Shown here piece after piece: positions 9,252 to 19,682 of a stretch of DNA of 64,000 nt. Numbering within the stretch: the stretch's first letter is position 1; every line of letters starts with the position of its first letter. The DNA comes from Symbiopectobacterium purcellii (lineage in GTDB: Bacteria; Pseudomonadota; Gammaproteobacteria; Enterobacterales; Enterobacteriaceae), in the NCBI RefSeq assembly GCF_019797845.1, contig NZ_CP081864.1, positions 2,852,001 to 2,916,000 on the forward strand. Reading direction: 5' to 3'. Made by a program: the position numbers and the translations under genes. The notes under the pieces are model-generated. The model did no database searches. It was not told the DNA's origin and saw nothing but the letters and a program-made list of their open reading frames with translations.

Positions 9252-10202
9252 ATGAGTCAATTAACCAATGTATGGGTGTTCAGCGATAATGTTGAGCGCT
9301 ACAGCGAATTAATGACGGGCGCACGCCAGTGGGGACAGCAGGTTTATGCTGTCGTGCAAGATGACACGCAGGTTGCCGCCGTTAAACCACTCGGCGCACA
9401 GGGACTCTACGTGCTGGGCAAAACGGCGCAGCAGCGTATCGAAAACTACGCCGAAACGCTGGCATCCCTGATAGAAAAGCCGGCAACGGCGGATTATCCC
9501 ACCACGCTGATCCTGCTGGCAGCCACCAAGCGTGGTAAGGCGCTAGCAGCCCGCTTGAGCGTGCTGCTCGATGCCGCCGTCGTCAACGATGTCACCACCC
9601 TGACGGTAGAACAGCTGGCGTTGTATGCCGAACATCGCATGTACGGTGGCCTGGCGTTTGGCAAAGAGAAGATCAATAGCCCAATTGCCATAGTTACGCT
9701 GGCACCGGGCGCCATCGAAGCCGAGACCGCCACCACACCGTCTGATTGCCCGGTTTATCAGGCTAACTATGTTGCACCGCGTCAGGAAATCCTGTGCATA
9801 GAACGCCGCGCTAAATCGTTAAGTAGTGTCGACTTGAGCAAAGCCAAACGCGTTGTCGGCGTGGGCCGCGGATTGGTGTCGCAAGAAGACTTGCGCATGG
9901 TTCAAGACCTGGCAACGGTATTGGGCGCGGAAGTCGGCTGCTCACGCCCGATTGCTGAAGGGGAACACTGGATGGAGCGCGAGCGCTATATCGGTGTCTC
10001 TGGCGTGCTGCTGAAATCTGACCTTTACCTGACATTGGGGATCTCCGGCCAAATCCAGCACATGGTGGGCGGCAACGGCGCAAAAATCATCGTCGCCATT
10101 AACAAAGACAAGAATGCGCCGATCTTCAAATACGCCGACTACGGTTTGGTCGGCGATATCTACAAAGTGATCCCGGCGTTGGTTGAGCAGTTGACCCGGT
10201 AA
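9252..10202 (+). CDS. ydiR: Electron transfer flavoprotein alpha-type subunit YdiR (FixB-like)
   Basis: This 316-residue ETF alpha/FixB homologue has the FAD-binding C-terminal domain clearly visible: [17 protein letters not shown], the signature [15 protein letters not shown], then [19 protein letters not shown]. It partners YdiQ. It starts 16 bp after the ydiQ stop with a CCCGGAG site, so the two are made together. Confidence 0.94.
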   Translation: MSQLTNVWVFSDNVERYSELMTGARQWGQQVYAVVQDDTQVAAVKPLGAQGLYVLGKTAQQRIENYAETLASLIEKPATADYPTTLILLAATKRGKALAARLSVLLDAAVVNDVTTLTVEQLALYAEHRMYGGLAFGKEKINSPIAIVTLAPGAIEAETATTPSDCPVYQANYVAPRQEILCIERRAKSLSSVDLSKAKRVVGVGRGLVSQEDLRMVQDLATVLGAEVGCSRPIAEGEHWMERERYIGVSGVLLKSDLYLTLGISGQIQHMVGGNGAKIIVAINKDKNAPIFKYADYGLVGDIYKVIPALVEQLTR

Positions 10203-10277
10203 TCCTTCATTTGTTGGTCTTTTCGTTAACAGCACGTATCCCGCTACGCCACGGTGGCGGGATAGGGAGCAGGAACC

Positions 10278-11567
10278 ATGTCGGAAGAAAAATTTGATGC
10301 CATCGTCGTCGGTGCCGGGGTTGCGGGCTGCGTCGCCGGTTATGTCATGGCACAAGCTGGGCTTGATATATTAGTCATCGAACGCGGCAACAGCGCGGGC
10401 AGTAAAAATATGACCGGCGGACGCCTTTACGCCCACAGCCTAGAGAGCATTATGCCCGGGTTTGCGCAACAGGCTCCGGTTGAACGCAAAGTCACGCGAG
10501 AAAAAATTTCCTTTCTCACCGATGAAAGCGCCGTCACGATGGATTACCACAGCGAACAACCGGATATCCCTGCCAAAGCCTCTTATACCGTGTTGCGTAA
10601 CCGGTTCGATCCCTGGCTGATGGAGAAAGCCGAAGAAGCCGGTGTGCAGTTTATTCCCGGCGTACGCGTCGATGCCTTGTTGCGCGAAGGCAACAGAGTC
10701 ACCGGTGTGCAGGCAGGCGAAGATGCGCTGGAGGCAAACGTGGTGATCCTTGCGGATGGCGTGAACTCACTGCTGGGTCGCTCCGTCGGTATGGTTCCGC
10801 CCCCGTCGCCTCATCACTATGCGGTCGGCGTGAAAGAGTTGATTGCCCTGCCCGCAGCGCAAATCGAAGACAGGTTTAACCTGGCGCCGGGAGAAGGTGC
10901 CGCCTGGCTGTTTGCCGGTTCGCCTTCCAACGGATTGATGGGCGGAGGTTTTCTCTACACCAATAAAGACTCAATCTCGCTTGGATTAGTCTGCGGTTTA
11001 GGCGATATAGCCCACGCCAGCAAAAGTGTGCCGCAGATGCTGGAAGATTTTAAACAACACCCGACGATCCGCCCATTGATTCAGGGAGGAACGTTACTGG
11101 AATACTCGGCACACATGGTGCCGGAAGGCGGACTTGAAATGGTACCCAGCCTGGTGGATGACGGCGTGATGATTGTCGGCGATGCGGCCGGCCTGTGCCT
11201 CAATCTGGGTTACACCGTGCGCGGTATGGATCTGGCCATCGCCTCTGCACAGGCAGCCGCCAACACTGCGATCGCCGCAAAGCAGCGCCAGGACTTCTCT
11301 TCCAGCAGCCTGATGGAATACAAACGCACCTTGGAACACAGCTTCGTACTGCGCGATATGCACAATTATCGCAAAGTGCCCGCCATGATGGAAAACCCAC
11401 GCATGTTCACTCAGTACCCGCGCATGGTGGCCGATATCATGAGCGACCTGTTCATCATTGATGGCGGCCCCAACGTGCCAGTGCGAGCAAAAATCATGAA
11501 GCGCGCCAAACAGGTTGGCCTGATAAACCTGTTGAAAGACGGCATCAAAGGAGCGACAGCGCTATGA
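10278..11567 (+). CDS. ydiS: FAD-dependent ETF:quinone oxidoreductase-like YdiS (FixC-like)
   Basis: This 429-residue flavoprotein has the N-terminal dinucleotide motif VVGAGVAGCVAGYV (from residue ~11) and the FAD motif VGDAAGLCLNLGYTVRGMD near residue 300. It has the same length as E. coli YdiS. FixC-type proteins pass electrons between ETF and quinone or a low-potential acceptor together with a FixX-type ferredoxin. The stop overlaps the ydiT start by 4 bp (ATGA), indicating translational coupling. Confidence 0.94.
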   Translation: MSEEKFDAIVVGAGVAGCVAGYVMAQAGLDILVIERGNSAGSKNMTGGRLYAHSLESIMPGFAQQAPVERKVTREKISFLTDESAVTMDYHSEQPDIPAKASYTVLRNRFDPWLMEKAEEAGVQFIPGVRVDALLREGNRVTGVQAGEDALEANVVILADGVNSLLGRSVGMVPPPSPHHYAVGVKELIALPAAQIEDRFNLAPGEGAAWLFAGSPSNGLMGGGFLYTNKDSISLGLVCGLGDIAHASKSVPQMLEDFKQHPTIRPLIQGGTLLEYSAHMVPEGGLEMVPSLVDDGVMIVGDAAGLCLNLGYTVRGMDLAIASAQAAANTAIAAKQRQDFSSSSLMEYKRTLEHSFVLRDMHNYRKVPAMMENPRMFTQYPRMVADIMSDLFIIDGGPNVPVRAKIMKRAKQVGLINLLKDGIKGATAL

Positions 11568-11857
11568 GTAGCGACAACAGCGTCAACGTCGACGTCAAAC
11601 TGGGCGTCAATAAGTTCCACGTGGATGAAGGCCACCCACACATTATTCTGGCCGACAACCCTGATATGGCAGAGTTTCGTAAATTACTCAAAGCCTGTCC
11701 AGCAGGGCTCTACAAGCAGGATGAGGCAGGGAATATCCATTTCGACTCAGCCGGTTGTCTGGAGTGCGGTACCTGCCGGGTACTGTGCGGTGAAACCATT
11801 CTGGAACAATGGGAATACCCGCAGGGTACGTTCGGTATCGAATTCCGCTTTGGTTGA
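11564..11857 (+). CDS. ydiT: Ferredoxin-like protein YdiT (FixX-like)
   Basis: This 97-residue FixX family protein has a cysteine pattern suited to a single 4Fe-4S cluster (ACPAGLY, then CLECGTCRVLCG). It ends EFRFG like its homologues. It should complete the YdiS electron path. Its start overlaps the ydiS stop. Confidence 0.94.
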   Translation: MSSDNSVNVDVKLGVNKFHVDEGHPHIILADNPDMAEFRKLLKACPAGLYKQDEAGNIHFDSAGCLECGTCRVLCGETILEQWEYPQGTFGIEFRFG

Positions 11858-11917
11858 TCCCTCCGCATAAGTGATAAACGGCCGTACTGGCGGCCGCCAA
11901 ACACTGAGACAAAATAC

Positions 11918-13585
11918 ATGACCGTTTCAATAGCATTTAACGCTGAACGTCGGGCGTTATACCGTCAGCAAGGATTCTGGGGAGACGCTTCACTCGCTGA
12001 CTATTGGCATCAAACACAACGCGCCATGCCGGACAAGGTTGCCGTCATTGACCATCAAGGGACATCTTACACTTACGCGGCGCTAGACCGCGCAGCAAGC
12101 AGCCTTGCACGCTTTTTACTCACCTGCGGAATCGAACCCGGCGATCGCGTCGCTTTTCAACTCCCGGGATGGTGCGAGTTTACGGTTATCTATCTGGCCT
12201 GTCTGAAGGTGGGCGCGGTATCCGTACCGCTACTCCCGGCCTACCGTGAAACCGAGCTGGTATGGATCCTCAATAAATGCCAGGCAAAAGTGCTGTTCGC
12301 CCCCACTTTGTTCAAGAATACTCAGCCTGTCGACAGGGCTATCCCGTTGCGTGCTCAGTTGCCTCACCTGCGACAAATAGTGGCCTTGGATAAACTGGCT
12401 CCCGCCACTCCCACTACGCTGGCACTCAGTCAACTATTGCAAGATTTTGCACCACTGGAGACGCCGATCCCTGTGCATGGCGATGCATTAGCGGCCGTGC
12501 TTTTTACCTCTGGTACTGAGGGGGTGCCCAAAGGGGTAATGCTGACGCATAACAACATTCTTGCCAGCGAACGCGCTTACTGTGCGCGCTTGAACCTGAC
12601 CTGGCTGGATACTATCTTGATGCCTGCGCCGTTGGGCCATGCCACCGGCTTTTTACACGGGGTTACTGCCCCCTTTATCATTGGTGCACGTAGCGTACTG
12701 CTGGATATTTTCAATCCGGTAGACTGCCTTGAACTGCTACAGCAGGAGCGCTGTACCTGCGTGCTGGGCGCGACACCGTTTGTCTACGACCTCCTGTGCT
12801 GTGTACAGCAAAAACCTTACGATTTATCCTCGCTGCGCTTTTTCCTGTGCGGCGGCACCACGATCCCCAAAAAGATCACCCGTGATTGTATGCAGATGGG
12901 TATCAAACTGCTCAGCGTGTACGGTTCAACGGAAAGCTCACCACACGCCGTAGTGAAGCTGGACGATCCCACATCCCGAATCGTGAACACTGACGGGCAG
13001 GCAGCGCCGGGCGTTGAAATCAAAGTGGTCGACAAAGCGCGCAATACCGTTGAGTGTGGTGAAGAAGGCGAAGAAGCGTCGCGCGGCCCGAATGTGTTTA
13101 TGGGCTATCTGGACGAACCGGAATTGACAGCGCGCGCACTGGATGAAAATGGCTGGTATTACAGCGGTGACCTATGCCGCATCGATGCCGACGGCTACAT
13201 CAAAATCACCGGGCGCAAGAAAGATATCATCGTGCGCGGCGGCGAAAATATCAGCAGCCGTGAGGTAGAGGATATTCTGATGCAACACCCGCGCATCCGC
13301 GATGCGGGGGTGGTCGCCATGCCCGATGAACGTTTGGGTGAACGCTCATGCGCCTACGTGGTGCTTAACGTCCCTTACCACACGCTGACGCTTGAAGACA
13401 TTATTGCCTTTTTCAGCCGTAAACGTGTGGCAAAGTACAAGTATCCCGAGCATCTGGTGATCGTCGAGAGTTTACCGCGCACCGCATCAGGGAAGATCAA
13501 GAAATACCTGCTGCGACAAGATATTCTGCAACGCCTCGGACTGGATGAGCACCAGCAAATCCACCCTTCCCTGTTCTCCGCCTGA
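11918..13585 (+). CDS. fadK: Short-chain acyl-CoA synthetase FadK
   Basis: This 555-residue ANL-superfamily enzyme has the P-loop-like motif LFTSGTEGVPKGVMLTH (residues ~197-213), the A5 motif YGSTES, the hinge region YYSGDLCRIDADGYIKITGR and the C-terminal Lys motif PRTASGKIKKYLL. It matches E. coli FadK nearly throughout. FadK activates short- and medium-chain fatty acids to CoA esters and is used mainly in anaerobic growth. It follows ydiT after 60 bp with a weak ribosome site and ends the operon. Confidence 0.93.
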   Translation: MTVSIAFNAERRALYRQQGFWGDASLADYWHQTQRAMPDKVAVIDHQGTSYTYAALDRAASSLARFLLTCGIEPGDRVAFQLPGWCEFTVIYLACLKVGAVSVPLLPAYRETELVWILNKCQAKVLFAPTLFKNTQPVDRAIPLRAQLPHLRQIVALDKLAPATPTTLALSQLLQDFAPLETPIPVHGDALAAVLFTSGTEGVPKGVMLTHNNILASERAYCARLNLTWLDTILMPAPLGHATGFLHGVTAPFIIGARSVLLDIFNPVDCLELLQQERCTCVLGATPFVYDLLCCVQQKPYDLSSLRFFLCGGTTIPKKITRDCMQMGIKLLSVYGSTESSPHAVVKLDDPTSRIVNTDGQAAPGVEIKVVDKARNTVECGEEGEEASRGPNVFMGYLDEPELTARALDENGWYYSGDLCRIDADGYIKITGRKKDIIVRGGENISSREVEDILMQHPRIRDAGVVAMPDERLGERSCAYVVLNVPYHTLTLEDIIAFFSRKRVAKYKYPEHLVIVESLPRTASGKIKKYLLRQDILQRLGLDEHQQIHPSLFSA

Positions 13586-13597
13586 TCCCACCAACAA

Positions 13598-13618
13598 AGG
13601 CTCTCGATAAGAGAGCCT
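13598..13618 (+). terminator. Terminator-like hairpin after fadK
   Basis: An 8-bp perfect stem AGGCTCTC / GAGAGCCT has a GATAA loop. It has only a weak T-rich tail on the plus strand. Confidence 0.55.
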
Positions 13619-13654
13619 CACGCTGAGCATCTCCCTGTGATCGCTCACTCACTT

Positions 13655-13673
13655 GATAATAAAAATGGTTATC
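13655..13673. promoter_or_regulatory. Fur box before the TonB-dependent receptor
   Basis: GATAATAAAAATGGTTATC matches 15 of 19 positions of the classical Fur box GATAATGATAATCATTATC. It lies 260 bp before the receptor start. Confidence 0.7.
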
Positions 13674-13932
13674 ATTTACTTTCAAAAAAAGTAAGTGCCC
13701 GTTAAGATACGTCATGTTATTTCAAATAATTACAAAAGATGCATTTAATATGGATGTTATTTTCAACCGAAATGCACGTGCTTTGATGCTGCCAGCATCA
13801 GGCATGGATGCATTGCTGCTTAATGCATATCACTCGCAAACCGGCCATTAATACCACTATCCTAATGATTTAAAACGATAAAAAAATCAAAACATTTTTT
13901 CTTTGAGCGCGTTAACCACGGAGTTTTTTAAC

Positions 13933-15879
13933 ATGCAGCAATATGCACCACGCCGCTTGGTTTTTAATACCTTGTATCGCACCCTTTTCGCCACCGGATT
14001 GACCGCCCTCTCCACTGGAGCAATCGCGGAAAATGTAACAAATGAAACGTTTGTTGTTACCGCCACCCAGACAAAGCACACCACGCTCAGCGCACCGGCC
14101 AGCGTTTCAGTCGTCACCCGTGCCGAACTGGAAAAAATGTCGGTTAACGACGTTTCCGATGCTGTCAGAAAACTGCCCGGTATCAGCATTAATCCTTCAA
14201 CTACCTACGGCCGCAAAGAGATCAAAATCCGTGGCATGAAATCCGACTATACGCTGTTGCTGCTCAATGGCCGACGCATCAACTCGCGTGAAGCGCTCGC
14301 CAGCAACATGGGTAACGATTTCGATCTCTCCACGATCCCCGTCTCCGCGATCGATCGCATTGAAGTCATTCGCGGCCCGATGTCATCCCTGTATGGCGCC
14401 GATGCGCTGGGCGGCGTCGTCAACGTGATCTTGCGTCAGCCGGGTGAAACGGCAGCGGGTGAGATAGGTTACGGTTTTGAAGCCCCCACGGAAGGCGATG
14501 GCGGCGGACATAATCGCCTGAGCGGCTATCTCAGCGGCCCGCTGTTGGACAATAAACTGCTCGGCAGCGTGATCGTTGACGGGGGAAAACGTGATGCCTG
14601 GCGCACCCATCAATCCGTCAACCCCAACTCGGATGCGCTGGAAGCCCGCGATACATTCAATGCTCTGACCAATCTGACCTGGCTTATCGATGACCGGCAA
14701 AATATTGAATTCGACACCACTTACGCAAAAGACGATCGTGATGTGCTGTGGAATAACTACGGCGCCTCGGCACACAATATTCAAAAAATGGAACGCATTG
14801 GCTTTGGCCTGACGCACAATGGCAATTGGGAGTACGTTGATACTCGCTTACGAGCCTATTTCGAAAGCGTCGATTTGATGGATAACTCGCAGCTTAACAA
14901 CGGCAAAGCCTACATTACTCAGGATAATAAAACCCTGGATGGGCAAGTCTCCGACTACCTTGGCGATCATTTGATCACGGCTGGCGGTGAGTATCGGAAC
15001 ACCGAATTACAACACAGCCTGAACTTGCGAAATGGCAACGTGGCGGTAAGCCAGAAAGCGTTTTTCTTGCAGGATGAATTTAAACTCGGCGATCTGGCAC
15101 TGACGTTTGGCGGTCGTGTCGACTCGCACGAAATTTACGGCACAGAATTTAGCCCACGCGCCTACGCCACCTACAGCCTCAGCGATAACTGGGTGGTCAA
15201 AGGGGGCGTAAACAAAGCATTCAAAGCACCGACCATCGCGCAATTTAACCCAGGCTATGCCGTTGCCGCCTGTCGAGGACAATGCCAAACGGTAGGGAAC
15301 CCTGACCTGAAGGCAGAGACCGCTGTCAGCTATGAGTTGGGCACTGCCTATGAAGCTGAGCATTACGGTGCGGGCCTAACTCTGTTCAATAACGACATCA
15401 AGGATATGATTCAGGTGCAAACCTGGGACCGTGTCGCGACACAGCTCACCTATGAAAATGTGGATAAAGCACGCATCCGGGGCATTGAAACCTCCGTATG
15501 GGTCGATCTGACTGAAAACCTCAATTGGGCCACCAATTGGACCATCGTCGATGCGGAAGATCGCAGCACCAAAATGCGCCTGAAACAGACGCCTAAAAAT
15601 ACGGTCAATACTCAGTTAACGTGGCAAGTGCTGGACAACCTTGCTACGTCGCTCTCCTATCAATACACGGGCAATCAGTATCTGCTCGACAAGCAGTCGA
15701 AGAAAACCCGAGGGTTCAATACCGTCGATCTGGGCGCGACCTATACGCCAATTAAACACGTTGATCTGAAAGTGGGTGTCACCAATATCACTAATGAAAA
15801 GCGCGATTATGTGGCTACCGCTAATGACTATTTCCTGTCAGGTCGGACAATTTATGGCGGTATCAGCTATAAATTCTAA
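13933..15879 (+). CDS. TonB-dependent catecholate siderophore receptor, CirA/IrgA-like
   Basis: This 648-residue outer-membrane receptor has a signal peptide ending near GAIA, a TonB box (ETFVVTATQ), and a plug domain (SVNDVSDAVRKLPGISI, IRGMKSDYTLLLLNGRR, IEVIRGPMSSLYGADALGGV). A 22-strand-type barrel follows, ending in SGRTIYGGISYKF with a terminal Phe. The plug is most like CirA, which takes linear catecholates and colicins. The ATG at 13933 is used because it has GGAG upstream and begins the signal peptide; the TTG ten codons earlier adds no plausible sequence. An upstream Fur box implies iron repression. Confidence 0.88.
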   Translation: MQQYAPRRLVFNTLYRTLFATGLTALSTGAIAENVTNETFVVTATQTKHTTLSAPASVSVVTRAELEKMSVNDVSDAVRKLPGISINPSTTYGRKEIKIRGMKSDYTLLLLNGRRINSREALASNMGNDFDLSTIPVSAIDRIEVIRGPMSSLYGADALGGVVNVILRQPGETAAGEIGYGFEAPTEGDGGGHNRLSGYLSGPLLDNKLLGSVIVDGGKRDAWRTHQSVNPNSDALEARDTFNALTNLTWLIDDRQNIEFDTTYAKDDRDVLWNNYGASAHNIQKMERIGFGLTHNGNWEYVDTRLRAYFESVDLMDNSQLNNGKAYITQDNKTLDGQVSDYLGDHLITAGGEYRNTELQHSLNLRNGNVAVSQKAFFLQDEFKLGDLALTFGGRVDSHEIYGTEFSPRAYATYSLSDNWVVKGGVNKAFKAPTIAQFNPGYAVAACRGQCQTVGNPDLKAETAVSYELGTAYEAEHYGAGLTLFNNDIKDMIQVQTWDRVATQLTYENVDKARIRGIETSVWVDLTENLNWATNWTIVDAEDRSTKMRLKQTPKNTVNTQLTWQVLDNLATSLSYQYTGNQYLLDKQSKKTRGFNTVDLGATYTPIKHVDLKVGVTNITNEKRDYVATANDYFLSGRTIYGGISYKF

Positions 15880-15927
15880 ATTGATGTTATCAGCGCGCAC
15901 AGCATAATTGGCTGACACGCAAGCACC

Positions 15928-15994
15928 GAGGAGTGAACCCTTATTATTGATTCACTCCTCACAATACCTCACGCGCAGCTATCCTGCGCGTGAG
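15928..15994. terminator. Two adjacent hairpins between convergent genes
   Basis: The first hairpin pairs GAGGAGTGAA (15928-15937) with TTCACTCCTC (15951-15960). The second is a perfect 11-bp stem CTCACGCGCAG / CTGCGCGTGAG (15968-15994) ending directly at the stop of the minus-strand gene. Together they separate the receptor from the convergent reductase. Confidence 0.6.
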
Positions 15995-16756
15995 CTACAA
16001 CTCCGCCAGATAGCGTATAAGCCGAGCTTTATCCTCGGCTATCTGCGGCGCTTTAATTACATCGAATGAGCCAAACACCGGCAATATGGCAAAGCCACAA
16101 AATTTATAGACGGAGGTCGTTGAGGAGAACAAATCCTCCAGGGAGCGCCCAGCATAGAGCCGTTGGGCTGGATCATCAAATGCCTCTTTAGGGGTGTTCA
16201 TGGTCAGCGAAAGCAGGAATTTTTTACCGTGCAGCTTGCCACCCGATCCATATTGTTTACTCGGGTCGTTCGGTATGCGCCCATCATCGATCAAAAAGCT
16301 TTGCTGACGCATTCCTGCCGTAAAGACTTCATCAACATATTTCTTGTAAATCCAGGGGGTACCAAACCAGAACACCGGTGACTGAGTGATAATAATATCT
16401 GCCCAAAGGTGTTTCTGAACTTCTTCGTTAATGTTGTAGCCCTTTTCGATATAGGTTTGCTGAATGTGGTATCCCTTTTTATCCATTTCATCCTTAATCA
16501 ACGCTACATACTCTCGATTCAGCGCGCCTTCGCTGAGACCAGAATAAGTCTGATGTGCATTGATGATAAGCACGTTTTTTACCCGAGGTTGAACCGCGCC
16601 AATAGCGCTGGTGGCAAAACCGGGTAACACCACAGCAGCGGTAGCTGCTAATCCGGCTTTAATAAAGTTACGCCGCTCTCGAGCCACGAAATCCTCGCTA
16701 TTGCTCGGTTTGCCAACAGATTTGCCGCAGGCAAACCGCAAGTTCTTATCCATCAT
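15995..16756 (-). CDS. Flavodoxin-fold NAD(P)H quinone reductase with Tat-type signal
   Basis: This 253-residue protein ends in an MdaB/KefF-like flavodoxin-fold domain (VLIINAHQTYSGLSEGALNR; QSPVFWFGTPWIYKKYVDEV; GKKFLLSLTMNTP). The N-terminal ~55 residues hold a twin-arginine signal: RERRNFIKAGLAATAAVV, then a hydrophobic stretch ending GFATSAIGA. Cytosolic MdaB and KefF lack this. I infer Tat export of a folded FMN or FAD protein to the periplasm. The ATG at 16756 has AAAGGAATT upstream. It is convergent with the Fur-controlled receptor, so a role in iron or quinone reduction is conceivable but unproven. Confidence 0.8.
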   Translation of the reverse strand: MMDKNLRFACGKSVGKPSNSEDFVARERRNFIKAGLAATAAVVLPGFATSAIGAVQPRVKNVLIINAHQTYSGLSEGALNREYVALIKDEMDKKGYHIQQTYIEKGYNINEEVQKHLWADIIITQSPVFWFGTPWIYKKYVDEVFTAGMRQQSFLIDDGRIPNDPSKQYGSGGKLHGKKFLLSLTMNTPKEAFDDPAQRLYAGRSLEDLFSSTTSVYKFCGFAILPVFGSFDVIKAPQIAEDKARLIRYLAEL

Positions 16757-16940
16757 GTCAATTCCTTTTGCCGTTTTATAAAGAAAGCCCCTCGAAACTA
16801 CGATGGCTAGAATAAGAGGGTATAGCTAACGAGGATGACAACGATCAAGATTTTTTCTGATGCAGAAGACAAGCCCTGAGGGCAGTTCCCCGAGGGGATG
16901 TGAAAGAATAATGGGATGAACGGCGCGGTGATAAGACAAA

Positions 16941-16967
16941 AACAAAAAAAGAACCTTTCGGTTCTTT
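16941..16967 (-). terminator. Rho-independent terminator after tRNA-Gly
   Basis: The stem AAAGAACC / GGTTCTTT has a TTTC loop. On the minus strand it is followed by TTTTTGTTTTTG. Confidence 0.85.
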
Positions 16968-16973
16968 AAATGT

Positions 16974-17049
<76 letters not shown>

Positions 17050-17222
17050 ATCATGCTACAAATAGTAGGCATCGTGACACTGTATAAAATCGATAGACAT
17101 TTTTACTTGGTTAGCGTTGACCACCAACCTGTCCATGGCGAGCATTTTACTGACCTACCCTGACCAGTCAATAAAATTATCCCTTAACGCTCATCAATTG
17201 CTGTTTTTTTACGACGCAGAGG

Positions 17223-17771
17223 TCAGGAATCCAGCAAATCATGCCACGCGGCACTCAAATACTGGAACATGGACCAAAAGGTCAACACAGCGGCGATATA
17301 GAGCGCAATAATGCCCGCGCCTTCGACCATACGCTCAGGGCGCCAGAGAAGTCCAACCAACGCCAGCATTTGCGCCGTTGTTTTCACCTTACCCACCCAA
17401 GAAACCGCGACGTGACTGCGTTTGCCAATCTCAGCCATCCATTCTCGCAGGGCGGAGATAATGATTTCTCGCGCAATCATCGTGGCGGCTGGCAAGGTTA
17501 TCCACCATGCATGGTAATGCTCCGCCACCAGCACCAGCGCCACTGCAACCATCACCTTGTCAGCCACAGGATCGAGAAAGGCGCCAAAGCGCGTGGTTTG
17601 CTTCAAACGACGCGCCAGAAAACCATCAAACCAGTCAGTCACCGCCGCGACCACAAAAATAAAAGCGCACAGCAGCGGTGCCCAATTAAAAGGAAGATAA
17701 AACGCCAGCACAAAGAAGGGAATAAGGACAACACGAAACAGAGTTAGCAATGTTGGTATGTTCAATTGCAT
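17223..17771 (-). CDS. pgsA: CDP-diacylglycerol-glycerol-3-phosphate phosphatidyltransferase
   Basis: This 182-residue inner-membrane protein has the CDP-alcohol phosphotransferase motif D-x2-D-G-x2-A-R-x8-G-x3-D-x3-D, seen as [12 protein letters not shown], then [10 protein letters not shown]. It makes phosphatidylglycerophosphate, the committed step to phosphatidylglycerol and cardiolipin. The length and N-terminus [14 protein letters not shown] match the E. coli enzyme. It lies between uvrC and glyW on the same strand. Confidence 0.96.
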   Translation of the reverse strand: MQLNIPTLLTLFRVVLIPFFVLAFYLPFNWAPLLCAFIFVVAAVTDWFDGFLARRLKQTTRFGAFLDPVADKVMVAVALVLVAEHYHAWWITLPAATMIAREIIISALREWMAEIGKRSHVAVSWVGKVKTTAQMLALVGLLWRPERMVEGAGIIALYIAAVLTFWSMFQYLSAAWHDLLDS

Positions 17772-17825
17772 AGGGATTGGCTACTTTGGCTGGTATCGGT
17801 TGGTGGATATGTTGCTACATTGTCC

Positions 17826-19658
17826 CTAGTGTTTCAATGCATGAAAGATTTTTTCTGCCAATGCATGCGAAATTCCTGGCACATTCGCAATATCATCAAT
17901 GCTGGCATTTAACAGTGGCTGCATTCCTCCCAGGTATTTCAGCAGCATTTGACGACGTTTTGGGCCCACCCCTTCAATCAGCTCCAGCGAACTGGTGTTT
18001 TTTACTTTTGCCCGTTTCTTGCGGTGCCCGGCGATAGCGTGGTCGTGCGAGTCATCGCGAATATGCTGAATAACGTGCAACGCTGGCGAATCCGCGGGTA
18101 AGGCGAACCCTTCCCCGGTCGCTTCGAAAAACAACGTTTCCAATCCCGCCTTGCGCTCTGTCCCTTTGGCAACGCCAAGCAGCAGCGGTTTGCGTTTATC
18201 CCACGGCACATCCAGCTCATCGAACACCGCGAGCGCCTGCCCTAATTGCCCCTTTCCACCATCGATAACAATCACATCGGGAATTTTGCTCTCTTCTAAC
18301 GCTTTACCATAGCGACGTTTCAGAACCTGATTCATGGCCGCGTAGTCATCCCCCGGCGTGATGCCAGTGATATTGTAACGGCGATACTCCGAACGCAGCG
18401 GCCCATTGGCATCAAACACCACGCAGGATGCTACCGTCTGCTCCCCCATGGTATGGCTGATATCAAAACACTCCATCCGCCCGATGTTTTCCAGATGAAG
18501 TACATCCGCTAACGCCTTTAAGCGCTGGTGGATAGTGGACTGCTGCGAGAGTTTAGTGACCAATGCCGTGGCCGCATTGGTGCGTGCCAGTTTCAAATAG
18601 CGGGCGCGATCGCCGCGCGGTTTAGTTTGGATATGAATACGTCGCCCCGCGACCTCAGACAGCGATTCTGCCAATACTTCTTTCTCTGGCAACGCAAAAT
18701 CCAACAAGATTTCGCTCGGCAGCGTGCGCGACAAACTGCCTTGCAGATAGAATTGACCGACAAACGTCTGAACCACTTCCGCCAGTTCCGTTCCGGCCGG
18801 TATTTTGGGGAAATAGCTGCGGCTTCCCAGCACTTTGCCTTGACGAATAAAGAGCACATGCACACAGGCCATACCGGCATCGAAGGAAACGCCTATCACA
18901 TCCAGATCTTCGCCATCGCCCGAAACAAATTGCTTTTCGGTGACGCGACGCACCGCTTGAATCTGATCGCGAATACGGGCCGCCTCTTCAAAATCCAACT
19001 GGCGGCTAGCGGCTTCCATACGCGCCACCAGTTGATTGAGCACCTGCTGATCTTTACCTGAGAGAAAAAGCCGCACATATTCTACCTGCTGGCGGTAGCC
19101 TTCTTCACTGACCAGCCCGGTAACACAGGGGCCAAGGCAGCGCCCAATCTGATACTGGAGACAAGGCCGCGAGCGGTTTCGATACACGCTGTTTTCACAC
19201 TGGCGAATAGGGAAAAGCTTTTGCAGCAGCACCAACGTTTCACGCACGGCATTGCCGTTTGGAAAAGGGCCAAAATACTCCCCTTTAGCGTGCTTGGCAC
19301 CGCGATGGACGGCTAACCGTGGGTGAGTATCGCCACTGAGAAAGATCATCGGGTACGATTTATCATCACGCAGCAATACGTTATAGCGCGGCTGATAAAG
19401 CTTGATATAGTTGTGTTCAAGCAGCAGCGCTTCGGTTTCGGTATGGGTGATGGTGACATCAATCTGGTGAATAGCCTTCACCAGCGCTTCCGTCTTACGG
19501 CTGGCAACGTTGCTGCGGAAGTAACTTGCGAGGCGCTTTTTTAGATCTTTTGCTTTCCCGACATAGATGACCGTGTTGCTCTCATCATACATACGGTATA
19601 CACCAGGCTGGCTGGTGACGGTTTTCAAAAATGCGGGGGAATCGAAATGTTCACTCAC
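17826..19658 (-). CDS. uvrC: Excinuclease ABC subunit C
   Basis: This 610-residue UvrC is equal in length to E. coli's. It has an N-terminal GIY-YIG nuclease ([20 protein letters not shown]), a cysteine cluster ([13 protein letters not shown]), a UVR domain ([12 protein letters not shown]), the RNase-H-like nuclease ([29 protein letters not shown]) and a helix-hairpin-helix C-terminus ([19 protein letters not shown]). It makes both incisions in nucleotide excision repair. It uses a GTG start (19658), as the E. coli gene does. It is transcribed with uvrY upstream, 24 bp apart. Confidence 0.97.
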   Translation of the reverse strand: MSEHFDSPAFLKTVTSQPGVYRMYDESNTVIYVGKAKDLKKRLASYFRSNVASRKTEALVKAIHQIDVTITHTETEALLLEHNYIKLYQPRYNVLLRDDKSYPMIFLSGDTHPRLAVHRGAKHAKGEYFGPFPNGNAVRETLVLLQKLFPIRQCENSVYRNRSRPCLQYQIGRCLGPCVTGLVSEEGYRQQVEYVRLFLSGKDQQVLNQLVARMEAASRQLDFEEAARIRDQIQAVRRVTEKQFVSGDGEDLDVIGVSFDAGMACVHVLFIRQGKVLGSRSYFPKIPAGTELAEVVQTFVGQFYLQGSLSRTLPSEILLDFALPEKEVLAESLSEVAGRRIHIQTKPRGDRARYLKLARTNAATALVTKLSQQSTIHQRLKALADVLHLENIGRMECFDISHTMGEQTVASCVVFDANGPLRSEYRRYNITGITPGDDYAAMNQVLKRRYGKALEESKIPDVIVIDGGKGQLGQALAVFDELDVPWDKRKPLLLGVAKGTERKAGLETLFFEATGEGFALPADSPALHVIQHIRDDSHDHAIAGHRKKRAKVKNTSSLELIEGVGPKRRQMLLKYLGGMQPLLNASIDDIANVPGISHALAEKIFHALKH

Positions 19659-19682
19659 TGCTTAACCTTCGCTCACTGCCTG

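Noticed and set aside
13903..13932. Ten-codon N-terminal extension of the TonB-dependent receptor from a TTG
   Set aside because: The ATG at 13933 gives a proper signal peptide and spacing. The extension adds nothing.
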